Positions 37,145-46,077 of a DNA stretch of 64,000 nucleotides are shown piece by piece. The stretch is from Bradymonas sediminis (lineage in GTDB: Bacteria; Myxococcota_A; Bradymonadia; Bradymonadales; Bradymonadaceae): positions 1,216,001 to 1,280,000 of the forward strand of contig NZ_CP030032.1 in the NCBI RefSeq assembly GCF_003258315.1, written 5' to 3'. The notes beneath the pieces were generated by a model, which worked only from the letters and a program-made list of their open reading frames with translations, searched no databases and was not told the origin of the DNA. A program made the position numbers and the translations under genes. Each line of letters opens with the position of its first letter. Positions within the stretch are counted from its first letter, which is position 1.

Positions 37145-38476
37145 TTATTCGCCCTCGTGCTGAGATATTTTGTCGTTTAGTAATTCGAAATTTTGCTCTA
37201 ATTCGATCTGGTGATGACGCGCCTCGGCGGCCATCTCCTGGAGGCGCAGGCGTGAGCCGACGACCCCGTGATATGCGTCGATAAGTTCGAGGATGCCGAC
37301 TTCGCCTGCGTCGTAGCTCTGCTGCGCTAATGTCGCGTTTTTCTGGGCGCGCTCGACGCCTGCTGTGCGGTAGGTGTCGGCGGCCGCGGAGAGCATGCGA
37401 ACCTTTGAGGAAGCCTCCGACGCATCGGCTTGTATTTGTTGCTTCAGCAACGCGCGGCGACTCTTTGCGCTAACCAGCGCCGCCTCGGCCTCCATGCGCT
37501 CGCCCGCGGCCCGGTCGAATAATGGGATATCGAGGGCGACGCCGGCGACGAATCCATGAAAGCGCTGCGTACCAACGTCGACGCTTTTATAGCCGCCTCT
37601 GAGGATCAGCTCGGGGATCCACCAGCGGGAGGCTGCGTCGATACTCAACTGCGCCGCGGCGCCTCGCTCACTCGCAGCGGCGAGCTCGGGTCGGCCCGCG
37701 ACCGCCCGGCGAAGCGCCTCATCATCGGGTAATTTCGCGGGCAATAACTCGCCCTCGACGCGCAATGTATTTTGCGCTGAATCGATGCCCACCAACCCGG
37801 CGAGTTGAGCCCGCGCGCCGGCGAGTTCTGCGCGCTCGGAGGCGGCGTCCGCTCGGACATCCGCAATCTCGCGTCGCAGCCGCTCCACATCATAGGGTGC
37901 GCTCTCACCCGCCTGGGCTCGCTGAACCAACTTCTGCTCAACCTCTCTCATCTGTTCGATCCAGGCCGAGCGCATTTCGACACGCTGCTGAAGCGCGAGG
38001 ACGCGATAGAAGAGGTGGCGAACACGAGTCGCGATCTTTCTTGCGTCGGCGTGCGTCTCGAGCTGAGTGGCCCGGGCGCGTGTTCTGGCGGCCTCGGCCC
38101 GAAGCCCGCGATTGCCGGAAATAGGCAGCGCTTGCTCAAGAATCAGATAGTCTTCGGCCAGAGTCTCGGGTTCTTCGAAAGCCTGCTCCCGGCTGTATTC
38201 GAATATTGGATTCGACCGCGCCTGCGCCCGAAGTGCCGCCGCTTCGTCCGACTTTATTTGGGCAGCCCAGAGGTCATTGAGTGCCGGGCGCTCTAGCGCC
38301 CGACGCACGGCTTCTTGCTCGCTAAGGACCTGTTCGGAATCGGTCGATATTTGCGCGTTCAAAGGCGACGCAACACAGAGCCCCACGATAAAGAAAGACA
38401 GCGCCACAAAAAACCTATGGCCAATCGGTTTTATCGCGAAATAAAGGCAAGTTCTTTTCATATAATATATGCTCAT
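37145..38476 (-). CDS. cusC: TolC-family outer-membrane efflux protein (CusC-like), system 1
   Basis: 443 aa with a signal sequence (FIVGLCVASPLNAQ). The sequence is mainly long amphipathic helices in two related halves, as in TolC channels. Visible features are LSEQEAVRRALERP at the start, SNPIFEYSREQAFEEPET, a coiled region from about 125 to 220 and a second helical half with DRAAGERMEAEAALVSA and VERAQKNATLAQQSYDAGEV. It lacks a lipobox Cys. It is 21 nt downstream of the M56 gene, so regulator and pump genes are likely co-transcribed. The ATG at 38476 has no strong ribosome site; the Met at residue 6 is an alternative. Confidence 0.9.
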   Translation of the reverse strand: MSIYYMKRTCLYFAIKPIGHRFFVALSFFIVGLCVASPLNAQISTDSEQVLSEQEAVRRALERPALNDLWAAQIKSDEAAALRAQARSNPIFEYSREQAFEEPETLAEDYLILEQALPISGNRGLRAEAARTRARATQLETHADARKIATRVRHLFYRVLALQQRVEMRSAWIEQMREVEQKLVQRAQAGESAPYDVERLRREIADVRADAASERAELAGARAQLAGLVGIDSAQNTLRVEGELLPAKLPDDEALRRAVAGRPELAAASERGAAAQLSIDAASRWWIPELILRGGYKSVDVGTQRFHGFVAGVALDIPLFDRAAGERMEAEAALVSAKSRRALLKQQIQADASEASSKVRMLSAAADTYRTAGVERAQKNATLAQQSYDAGEVGILELIDAYHGVVGSRLRLQEMAAEARHHQIELEQNFELLNDKISQHEGE

Positions 38477-38497
38477 GCCAGTCAGGAAATATTTGGT

Positions 38498-39481
38498 TTA
38501 AAAGGCGAGGAAGGTCAGGGTTTCAAAGGCGTGGTGGAGCGCATCGTGAAAGAGAATCAGCGCGCATGCAGCCACACCACAGGTCGCCAGAATGGGCAGC
38601 CAATTGGGGCGCCGCCAATTCCCGTCGAGCATGCCTCGAACGCGTTCTTCCAGCGAGTGGATCCCAAAGCCGAGCGCCAGAGCAGGGGAGGGCTCAGCGT
38701 CACAGGCGCGCTTCATGGCCACAATCGCCTCGGCGACTGTGAGTCGATCGCCGATGGCATCGGCCGCGGCTTCGTCACAGGCTTGCTCACAAGCGAGGTC
38801 GATATGTCCGAGGAGTTGCGTGCGTATCGGGGAGAAATGGAATTTCGCCCCCAGGCGGATTCCCAATTTAACCAACGCATCATAGCGACGGATATGCGCC
38901 TTCTCGTGGGCAATCACGGCCTCGAGTTGCCGGGCCGACAGGAGTTCGCGAAGCCGCCGCGAGATGCAGAATTTCGGCCGAATCAACCCGATCGCCACCG
39001 CGATCGGCCGCTCGCTTGCGATCATCCAACCGTCGATTTCGGCGTCATAATGCCCGAGCCGTTTGAGTTGCTTATTCCAGGCGCCCGCTCGCCGAACACC
39101 CGCAAATTCGCTCTTCCAACCGGCAAATATCCAGACAATAAAAGCCGCACAACCCGTTAATATTAAAGGTGAAATGGGCGGCGGAGTGCCGTGAATAAAG
39201 CAAAGATGGAAAGTGTGGTGCGAATGATAAGAGCAATGGTCAGCGGCAAGTCCAAGGGCATCCAGAACGGAGGGCAAAAATGAGACCATCACGACGATGC
39301 TACCCAGTGCGGCTGGCAATAACGCAAGCGCGCTCAACATCATAAAACGCGCCCGGGGCGTGACGAGGTTGAGGCGCTCGACCCAGCTCGACACCCCGAT
39401 GGCCACGAGTCCTGCTCCCACGACGGCGCCCGCCGCGAAGAGAATAATGACCACTTGTAACCAGCTCAATAGCACCATCAT
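38498..39481 (-). CDS. M56-family (BlaR1-like) membrane metallopeptidase
   Basis: 327 aa with helices near residues 5-30, 40-70, 100-125 and about 300-320. The zinc site is AVIAHEKAHIRRYDALVK (HExxH variant HEKAH with the downstream Asp). Further supporting motifs are RPIAVAIGLIRPKFCISRRL and EQACDEAAADAIGDR, which are standard for M56/BlaR1 proteins. It overlaps the BlaI-type repressor gene by 4 nt. In beta-lactamase systems the pair senses drug and destroys the repressor. Here no penicillin-binding sensor domain follows, and the next genes form a metal pump. It is therefore probably a metal-stress-triggered protease for the repressor. Confidence 0.92.
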   Translation of the reverse strand: MMVLLSWLQVVIILFAAGAVVGAGLVAIGVSSWVERLNLVTPRARFMMLSALALLPAALGSIVVMVSFLPSVLDALGLAADHCSYHSHHTFHLCFIHGTPPPISPLILTGCAAFIVWIFAGWKSEFAGVRRAGAWNKQLKRLGHYDAEIDGWMIASERPIAVAIGLIRPKFCISRRLRELLSARQLEAVIAHEKAHIRRYDALVKLGIRLGAKFHFSPIRTQLLGHIDLACEQACDEAAADAIGDRLTVAEAIVAMKRACDAEPSPALALGFGIHSLEERVRGMLDGNWRRPNWLPILATCGVAACALILFHDALHHAFETLTFLAF

Positions 39482-39867
39482 TGCGACTCATCCGACGCCT
39501 GGCGCTTGGCGGCGATCAACGCCTCAAGCGCGTCCAGCGTGCCCGCTCCGGCTCGATCGGCGAGGTTGACGAAGGCCTCAAGCGCCACGTGCATGTCGGT
39601 CTCTGCGACCAATTCGCCGACCAATAATTCAGTCAACTCACGGCGGTCGACGCGCTGTGAATAGATATAGGCGTGACCCTTTTTATGGCGTGATAATAAC
39701 TTCTTCGTCCACAAACGCTTAAACGTCGATTGAACCGTATTATGAGTAATACCTCGCTCCTCGCCAAACGCCCGGTGGGCCGATTTGACGTCGCTCTCAC
39801 CGTGCTCCCAGACATATTCGAGCACCGTCATTTCTAGCTCTCCCAAATGGGACACATCTGCATTCAT
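39478..39867 (-). CDS. BlaI/MecI/CopY-family repressor
   Basis: 129 aa. The winged-helix domain (about residues 1-75) shows LGELEMTVLEYVWEHGESDV, a recognition region GITHNTVQSTFKRLWTKKLL and wing SRHKKGHAYIYS, all standard for this family. The C-terminal dimer part (about 80-129) lacks the CxCx4-5CxC copper cluster of Enterococcus CopY. It is therefore probably not a direct copper sensor and more likely depends on the M56 protease encoded next to it. It heads the minus-strand Cus operon and lies beside two ACCGA-N7-TCGGT sites. Confidence 0.93.
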   Translation of the reverse strand: MNADVSHLGELEMTVLEYVWEHGESDVKSAHRAFGEERGITHNTVQSTFKRLWTKKLLSRHKKGHAYIYSQRVDRRELTELLVGELVAETDMHVALEAFVNLADRAGAGTLDALEALIAAKRQASDESQ

Positions 39868-39898
39868 CGACTTTCCAGGTTAAAGGATTCACAAGCGG

Positions 39899-39915
39899 AC
39901 CGATTGCCTGTCGGT
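39899..39915. promoter_or_regulatory. Candidate BlaI-type operator 1 (ACCGA-N7-TCGGT)
   Basis: ACCGATTGCCTGTCGGT is centred 40 nt before the repressor start codon. Its half-sites are identical to those of site 2 (39979-39995), and the centres are 80 bp apart. The position fits autorepression of the repressor/M56/Cus operon. Confidence 0.6.
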
Positions 39916-39970
39916 TTTATCACATGACAACGCAAATAACGATCCATCGAGACACTCAAAAGCTATAGAA

Positions 39971-40003
39971 GCCATTAAACCGATTGTCAATCGGTTTAAT
40001 GGC
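39971..40003. promoter_or_regulatory. 33-bp perfect palindrome, candidate BlaI-type operator 2
   Basis: GCCATTAAACCGATTG (39971-39986), a central T, and the exact complement (39988-40003) form a perfect 16+1+16 palindrome with core ACCGATTGTCAATCGGT. It is centred 73 nt before the MFS gene on the plus strand and 120 nt before the repressor gene on the minus strand. It could control both directions. An operator is more likely than a terminator because it lies between divergent starts and its stem is AT-containing without a T-run. Confidence 0.7.
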
Positions 40004-40059
40004 GTGATACTTCTTTGGCGTGATGTGGTGGTGGTTCTTTCTGGATAGCAGGCTCATTT

Positions 40060-41292
40060 ATGGTGACATATAGCACCCTGGGCGATCTCGAAAAAATCGA
40101 ACGCAACGCGCGGTTATACCCATGGTATATAGCGGTATTCAACGCGTTCTTCTGGATGCCGGTCTTTTTTCTATATTTCGGTGAGAACCTGGGGCTTGCG
40201 CGCGTTTTGCAACTCGAGGGCATTTATTATGCGGCGGTGGTCGTTTTAGAGGTGCCTTCAGGGTATATTTCCGACCGATTTGGCCGAAAAACAACGCTTC
40301 TGGGCGCCTCGCTGATGCTTGTTGTGGCGTATCTTATCTTCTTTTTCGCCTCGAGTTTCTCAGCCTTTGCCGCCGCTCAGGTCGTACTCGCCGCCGGCAT
40401 TGCGTTGAATAGCGGCACCGACACTTCCTTTCATTACGACTCACTGACCGCGCTCGGTCGCGAGGTTGAATACGCCCAGCGTGAGGCCGTGGCGGCTCGA
40501 AGCGCGATGCTGGCGACCAGCCTGAGCGCGCTTATTGGCGGTGGGGTGGCGGCGATCGACCTCCGCTACGCTTACGGTCTCTCGGTTATTGCAGCCGTTG
40601 CGGGGCTCATCACCGTACTGAGCTTCACGGAACCACAAAGCAAAACAGCCGCGCAGGCCGCGCCTTTTTTCTCGCAGCTTCATGACTGTTTTAGGCACCT
40701 GAGGCAGCCGCGCCTTGCATGGTTATTCGGGTTTGTGGTGCTCATCACCATCCTCGAACATATCCCTTATGAGTTTTACCAGCCCTATCTCGATCTCTTA
40801 GGTGCGCAGCTTGATTTCAGCCCCAAAACGGCGCTGATTGCCGGCGTTCATATGGCCATCGCGACCCTTATCGGTGCATTGTTCGCGCACAACAGTGCGC
40901 GCATCGCGGGTCGGCTCGGCATCGCCAAAACCCTGCTGCTGGCCGCATTGCTTCAATTGATCATTATTTCGGTCATGGGGTTGTTCCTAAATGAGGTTAT
41001 CGTTGCGCTCATCCTCTTGCGCGAGATCGCGGGCGGCATGACCCGCGCGCCAATTAACGCCGCGATCACCCCGTATATCCCGCAGAAGCAGCGTGCCACC
41101 TTCCTGTCCATCCAGAGTCTGGCGGGTCGCGTCGGGTTTTCTGCGCTGTTGGTCGGCCTGTCCTTCTCAACCGGCAATATCGACACGCATACCTGGTCGG
41201 CGCTTTCTCATCTATTGCTCATCTGCGCCGGACTAGGTGCGCGGGGGCTTGGCGTGCTTGCAATAAGTCTGTGGTGGGTGGATGTGGAGTAA
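40060..41292 (+). CDS. Major facilitator superfamily transporter
   Basis: 410 aa with about 12 helices. The loop 2-3 signature DRFGRKTTLLGASLML follows EVPSGYIS, as in MFS drug and metabolite transporters. A second-half counterpart is near GRLGIAKTLLLAALLQ, and REIAGGMTRAPINAAITPYI resembles motif C of the MFS_1 group. The substrate is unknown. The gene is divergent from the BlaI-type repressor with a perfect palindrome between them, so it is probably controlled by that repressor. A role in metal or metallophore transport is possible but not shown. Confidence 0.9.
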   Translation: MVTYSTLGDLEKIERNARLYPWYIAVFNAFFWMPVFFLYFGENLGLARVLQLEGIYYAAVVVLEVPSGYISDRFGRKTTLLGASLMLVVAYLIFFFASSFSAFAAAQVVLAAGIALNSGTDTSFHYDSLTALGREVEYAQREAVAARSAMLATSLSALIGGGVAAIDLRYAYGLSVIAAVAGLITVLSFTEPQSKTAAQAAPFFSQLHDCFRHLRQPRLAWLFGFVVLITILEHIPYEFYQPYLDLLGAQLDFSPKTALIAGVHMAIATLIGALFAHNSARIAGRLGIAKTLLLAALLQLIIISVMGLFLNEVIVALILLREIAGGMTRAPINAAITPYIPQKQRATFLSIQSLAGRVGFSALLVGLSFSTGNIDTHTWSALSHLLLICAGLGARGLGVLAISLWWVDVE

Positions 41293-41376
41293 CCGCGAAG
41301 TCTATTGGATCAGTCAATATGTATTGGTTCGTCGTTTAGCGCTGGAATTCAACTCAAATCAACACAATTGCGAAGC

Positions 41377-42303
41377 TCAGTAAATCGCAAACCGAACCCC
41401 GCCCAACACAAAGAATCGACTGTTATCTTCGCCCGCCGCCGCGGCCATATCTCCGGTGCCGAAGACAAGTGCCTCGAAACGTGCGCCCAGGTAGGGTGCG
41501 AATTCGCGCCAGAGGGCGTAGCGAAGCCGCAGGTCCACGACCACGCTATTCATGCCGGCGCCGATGCCGCGCGCGTCGCTGTCTCGGGCCGAGAATCGCA
41601 ACTCGGTGCGCGGCTGCAGCACCAATCGCTGGGTGATGCGGACGTCATATTCCGCCTCAAAGGTGGCGAGGAGGTTGAGTTTTTCGGTGACGTAGATGGA
41701 GGCGTCGACCTCGAACATACCCGGGGCGAGTCCCTGGATGGCGAGCGCGGCGGCCCAGAAATCCCTATAATTTTCTCCGCCCCAGACGTTCGCATATTGT
41801 ACGCCGGCCTGCGCGGTCCAGAAGGGCGCGATAAGTCGGCCATAGAGCAGGTCGACGTCTGACTCCCCCTCGAAATCCTCGCCTTGCCAACTCGCTTCGC
41901 CCTCACCCTTGAGCCATAGGCGGTTGAAGTCGCCGCCAAACCAGGCCGAAAACTCGGTGCCAACCGCGTCGGGTTCGCCCTGTAAATCGTAGCGATACTC
42001 GAGCTGATCGACGATAAAGAACGCGCGAAGGTGGTCGTCCGGAATGGCGTCCGGGTAGTCATCGGGCGGCGGCTCTTCCGCGCGCGCCAAGACCTCATCG
42101 AGGGTCATGCCGGCGGGTAATTCCGCCTCCGGGAGGCGGCTCTGTGACTCGACCTCCGGCGTCTCGGGCGACTCCTCGGCGTGCTCCGAGTCACCGTGCT
42201 GGTGGGGCGAATCCTGGGCCCAGGCGTTCGGGCCGCCGGCGAGTAAAACGCATAATGAGACGAGGATCCGCGTGACATCGCGTCGCTTAGGATTTGGCAT
42301 CAA
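41377..42303 (-). CDS. pcoB: Copper resistance protein B (outer membrane, PcoB/CopB)
   Basis: 308 aa with a signal peptide (LLAGGPNAWAQ) and a short His-containing start (SPHQHGDSEHAEES). The barrel shows the family pattern: DQLEYRYDLQGEPDAVGTEF, WFGGDFNRLWLKGEGEAS, the segment AGVQYANVW, and the close FVLGGVRFAIY. Family members are outer-membrane proteins working with the CopA/PcoA oxidase in copper sequestration. The gene overlaps the oxidase gene by 17 nt, and the two form the usual pair. It is convergent with the MFS gene. Confidence 0.95.
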   Translation of the reverse strand: MMPNPKRRDVTRILVSLCVLLAGGPNAWAQDSPHQHGDSEHAEESPETPEVESQSRLPEAELPAGMTLDEVLARAEEPPPDDYPDAIPDDHLRAFFIVDQLEYRYDLQGEPDAVGTEFSAWFGGDFNRLWLKGEGEASWQGEDFEGESDVDLLYGRLIAPFWTAQAGVQYANVWGGENYRDFWAAALAIQGLAPGMFEVDASIYVTEKLNLLATFEAEYDVRITQRLVLQPRTELRFSARDSDARGIGAGMNSVVVDLRLRYALWREFAPYLGARFEALVFGTGDMAAAAGEDNSRFFVLGGVRFAIY

Positions 42304-44200
42304 TTGGCTCCCCGCTGAGGTCGCGAACCACCGCGACGGTGCGAAACATACCCGCCTCCATATGGTATAAAAGATGGCAATGAAACGCCCACTGACCCGG
42401 CGCGTCCGCGCTGATGTCGACGGTCAGCAGCTCGGCCGGGTTCACGTTGACGGTGTGTTTTCGTGGGTTCTTCGCGTAGTCGTGGCCGACATATAAATCC
42501 ATCCACATTCCGTGCAGATGAATCGGATGGCTCATCATCGTATCGTTGATAAAATTGATGCGCAGGCGCTCGCCAAATTTAAAGCGAATCATCTTCGACT
42601 CGGACCATTTTTTGCCGTTAAATCCCCAGATATATTTATGCATATTGCCCGTGAGATGCAGGTTGATCTCGCGGGTCGGTGGCCGACGGTCGGGCGGTGT
42701 TTGCAGCGCTTTGAGTTGGCCATAGGTCAGCACGCGTCGGCCGTCTTTTCCCAGGCCAATGCCCGGCTCATCAAAGCGCCGATAGGCGTGCATGGCCATC
42801 GCGATGCTCGCCGCGCCGTGCTCATCTGGGCCGTGTTGGACCATCTCCGGGAGGTTCTGGATAGGCAGAGGTTTTCGCTCTTTGATCGGGGCGACCCGGC
42901 GCTCGTCGTGGGGCGGGTAGGTCACGGACGTCGACGGTTTATCGTCCATTTTATGCTCGCCGTTCATCGCGTGTGCGCCGTGCGAGCTCTCCATATCCTT
43001 CGTTTCGTCGCCTTCATCCATGCCCTCCATCGCGCCGTGCATCATCCCCATATCGGCCATGGTGAGCATCGGCCGGTGCCGACGCGCCGGGATGGCGGCC
43101 GACATTCCCGGTCTAGGGGCGAGCGTCCCGCGCGCGAAACCGCTGCGATCCATCGTCTCGGCAAAGATCGTGTACGCCTTTTCGTCGGGCATCGTCACCA
43201 GCACGTCGTAGGTCTCGGCGACCGCCACGCGCAGCTCATCGACCTCGACCGGCTCCACGTTTTGCCCATCCGCCTGGACCACCGTCAGCGGCAAACCCTC
43301 CACCCGGAAATCATAATAGGTCATCGTCGAGGCGTTGGTGATGCGAAAGCGCACCTTTTGGCCGGGCCGGGCGAAAAAGGTCGGGTTCTGGGCGGCGCTT
43401 CGGCCATTGAGCAAATAGGTGAAGGTCGCGCCGGTGATATCTGCGATATCGGTCGGATCCATGCGCATCCAATTCCATTGCAACCGTTTGCTTATGACCT
43501 CGCCGAGGCTCTCGCCGGTGGCCTCGACCTGGGCGCTGAGGTTGGCCAGAGTAGGGCGCTGAAAATTATAATAGCCCTCGATTGTCTTGAGCTTCTTCAT
43601 CGCCGTATGAGGATCTTCGAAGGTCCAATCCGAGAGGACGATTGTGTGCTCGACGTCGTACGCAACCGGGTCGGGCTGCGCGGGCTCGATGATAAGCTGG
43701 CCGTAGTGGCCGAGTTGCTCCTGCATGCCGGTATGGCTGTGGTACCAATAGGTCCCGTTCTGGCGCACCTTAAAGCGATAGGTGAAGGTCTCACCCGGCG
43801 CGATGCCCCGAAAACTGATGCCCGGCACCCCGTCCATCGTGAATGGAAGGAGTATGCCGTGCCAATGAATCGAGGTCGATTCGTGCATTCGATTATGCAC
43901 TCGAATCAGGGCGTCATCTCCCTCTTTCATGCGGATGACCGGCCCGGGAAATCCACCGTTGATGGTGATCGCCTGGCCGATCTTTTCGTCGACGCGTACC
44001 TCTTGCTTCTCGATATAAAGATCGATGCCGCCGGGCGTGCTGGCATCGAGGGCGCCGAACTTGCCGGCACGCAGCTCGGGGTTGGTGCGGGCCCACAGCG
44101 GTCCCGCGATCTTCAGGCTGGCCAGACCTGCCGCGGCGCCTGCCACAAAGCCACGTCGCGAGATTGAATTTTCGCGTTGCGAATCAGGACCATTCATCAT
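42287..44200 (-). CDS. pcoA: Copper-resistance multicopper oxidase (CopA/PcoA)
   Basis: 637 aa from an ATG behind GGAG (a second ATG follows). A twin-arginine signal SRRGFVAGAAAGLASL exports it folded. All copper ligands are visible: HWHG (about 113), YWYHSHTG, HPIHLHG near 545 and HCHLLYHMEAGMF near 610. A Met/His-rich insert (about 385-430; MADMGMMHGAMEGMDEG and SSHGAHAMNGEHKM) is typical of CopA/CueO-type cuprous oxidases and binds extra copper. It oxidises Cu(I) in the periplasm. The symbol pcoA is used only to separate it from the ATPase. It is followed directly by the pcoB gene. Confidence 0.96.
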   Translation of the reverse strand: MMNGPDSQRENSISRRGFVAGAAAGLASLKIAGPLWARTNPELRAGKFGALDASTPGGIDLYIEKQEVRVDEKIGQAITINGGFPGPVIRMKEGDDALIRVHNRMHESTSIHWHGILLPFTMDGVPGISFRGIAPGETFTYRFKVRQNGTYWYHSHTGMQEQLGHYGQLIIEPAQPDPVAYDVEHTIVLSDWTFEDPHTAMKKLKTIEGYYNFQRPTLANLSAQVEATGESLGEVISKRLQWNWMRMDPTDIADITGATFTYLLNGRSAAQNPTFFARPGQKVRFRITNASTMTYYDFRVEGLPLTVVQADGQNVEPVEVDELRVAVAETYDVLVTMPDEKAYTIFAETMDRSGFARGTLAPRPGMSAAIPARRHRPMLTMADMGMMHGAMEGMDEGDETKDMESSHGAHAMNGEHKMDDKPSTSVTYPPHDERRVAPIKERKPLPIQNLPEMVQHGPDEHGAASIAMAMHAYRRFDEPGIGLGKDGRRVLTYGQLKALQTPPDRRPPTREINLHLTGNMHKYIWGFNGKKWSESKMIRFKFGERLRINFINDTMMSHPIHLHGMWMDLYVGHDYAKNPRKHTVNVNPAELLTVDISADAPGQWAFHCHLLYHMEAGMFRTVAVVRDLSGEPIDAKS

Positions 44201-44262
44201 CAGCGTTCTCCTTTGTGTTTGTGGCGCACACAACGATACCGCGATGCCATGTCTATGATCAC

Positions 44263-44288
44263 AAAAGCCCCTTCCGAGAGGGGCTTTG
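44263..44288 (-). terminator. Intrinsic terminator after the second multicopper oxidase gene
   Basis: AAAGCCCCT (44264-44272) pairs with AGGGGCTTT (44279-44287), with A/T runs on both sides. It lies about 120 nt past the minus-strand stop at 44404 and just upstream of the pcoA start, separating the two oxidase genes. Confidence 0.75.
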
Positions 44289-44403
44289 TTGCTACAAATA
44301 ACTCGGTTCTATGAAGCTAAAACGCATCCGCGATTAGTCTAGTGATTTTCTGGAATTGTATTTTTTGCTTGAAAACAGGCCGAGTTAGTTGCTGACACGC
44401 CCG

Positions 44404-45846
44404 TCACTTCTCCACATGAATCTCCGTCATCATCCCCGCCTCGGCGTGCTCCAAAATGTGGCAATGCATCATCCAATAGCCCCAGTCGAGCGGGACCATG
44501 CCGACGTCGATGACTTCCTTGCGCTCCAGGAGCACCGTGTCGCGCAGGAACGGCTCGTCGACCGGGACGCCGTTGCGGGCGAGCACCTTGAAGAATTGCC
44601 CGTGGATATGCATGGGGTGCAGGCGAAATGAGTCGTTCTGGAAGCGAATGCGCTTCCAGCGGCCTTCTTTGAGGACCGTGGGCTCGTGGGTGCCCCAGAC
44701 CTCGCCGTTGATCGTCCACTCGATGCCGTGGGGGCCGCCGCGGCGCGCGTCGAGGACGTAAGTCTGGTCGATATCGCGCTCCAGGGCGCCCTCCCATTTC
44801 GGGAGGTTCGGGTTAAATGGCGGCTCAAAGGTCGGGGTTTCGACCGGCTCGCCGGCGACCTTTAGCGTCGCGAGGACCGTGGGTTGACGGCCGAAATCGT
44901 TCATCAAAGCGAAGCTCTTGCCGGCCGCATCTTTGGGGATGGTGATGTCGACATCGAGCCGGTTTCCGGGGGCCGTCTTCTGGCCGAGCAGCGTGACCGG
45001 CTTGCCCGTATACATGCCGTCGGTGGCGATGACCTTCGCGTCCAGACCGTCGAAGCGAAGTTGATAAACGCGCCCGTTCGACGCGTCCAAAAGGCGCAGC
45101 CGCAGCCGCTCACCCGGGCGAACCTCCATCACCTTGTGGGACTCACCGTTGACCGTGATATCGCGCCCCCAACGGCCGTCATGGGAGAGGTCGTGGCGGG
45201 TCACAAAACGCGGGTCAATCTGGCCGTCGCGCCCGAGCTTCCAATCGTCGAGCACCCACATTTCGTCGCGGGTATATCCCAGCGGCTCGGCGTCTTCGAC
45301 CACGAGAACCCCGTAGAGCCCGCGCCCAACCTGCTCGGGCGTCTGGTGATGCGGGTGAAACCAGAAGGTCCCCGCGTCCTTGGGGACGAAGCGATATTCG
45401 AAACTCTCGCCGGGTTCAATCGCGTCCTGCGTGACGCCCGGCACGCCGTCCATCGCGTTCGGCACGCGCACGCCGTGCCAATGAATCGTGGTCGCCTGGG
45501 GCAAGTCGTTCTTAAAGCGGACCAGCACCTCCTCACCCAACTTCACCCGCAACACCGGCCCGGGAACCTGGCCATTATAGGCCCACACGTCGAGGTCGCG
45601 CCCGTCGATTTGCTTGACTGTGGTGGGCGCCGCGCGAAGTTCGAATTCGCGGGTCTTCGTGGGCTTGGGCGCGTCGGCCGGATAGGCCCGGGCGAGCTCT
45701 GCTTCGAATCTGGCGAGCTGGGCGTCGGGTGACTTCTCATGCTGCGCCGAAGTTGTACCGGGGCCCGTGACCTTCGTGTCGCAGGCGACCAGGTACGAGA
45801 GCGTGCCGCAGAGAAGGGCGATGAGGAGAGCGCGAAAAGCGGACAT
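44404..45846 (-). CDS. Second multicopper oxidase, lipoprotein
   Basis: 480 aa with lipobox LVAC, so it is probably membrane-anchored rather than Tat-exported. Three cupredoxin domains and all four copper motifs are visible: HWHGVRVPNAMDGVPG, FWFHPHHQTPEQVGRGLYG, HPMHIHGQFFKVL and HCHILEHAEAGMMTEI. It lacks the Met-rich insert of the Tat oxidase upstream and is closer to SufI/laccase-like oxidases. It lies in the same strand block as pcoA but is cut off from it by a terminator. Cuprous oxidase or laccase activity is possible. The Tat oxidase is the better candidate for the main detoxifying enzyme. Confidence 0.93.
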   Translation of the reverse strand: MSAFRALLIALLCGTLSYLVACDTKVTGPGTTSAQHEKSPDAQLARFEAELARAYPADAPKPTKTREFELRAAPTTVKQIDGRDLDVWAYNGQVPGPVLRVKLGEEVLVRFKNDLPQATTIHWHGVRVPNAMDGVPGVTQDAIEPGESFEYRFVPKDAGTFWFHPHHQTPEQVGRGLYGVLVVEDAEPLGYTRDEMWVLDDWKLGRDGQIDPRFVTRHDLSHDGRWGRDITVNGESHKVMEVRPGERLRLRLLDASNGRVYQLRFDGLDAKVIATDGMYTGKPVTLLGQKTAPGNRLDVDITIPKDAAGKSFALMNDFGRQPTVLATLKVAGEPVETPTFEPPFNPNLPKWEGALERDIDQTYVLDARRGGPHGIEWTINGEVWGTHEPTVLKEGRWKRIRFQNDSFRLHPMHIHGQFFKVLARNGVPVDEPFLRDTVLLERKEVIDVGMVPLDWGYWMMHCHILEHAEAGMMTEIHVEK

Positions 45847-46077
45847 ATAACACTCTAGAATCGGGGAGTTTTACGCGCCCTAACTCACTGACTGAGCGGG
45901 GGCGCAGAGGGCTAAACAAACACAAAAGATTGATGCAACATTCGTGCCCGCTGCTCTGGCTCATCGCTCGGCTCAGAGAGCGCGGCGCAAGCGCATTTTC
46001 GTGAAACCTTATGACTCCGCCCCGCATCGTACGGACGAGCCTGTCTACTGAGCTGACCCACCACAAAGGAGCTTCAA

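Noticed and set aside
42512-44167. Plus-strand open frame of 551 codons, His-rich
   Set aside because: Antisense to the Tat-exported multicopper oxidase, whose copper motifs are all intact.
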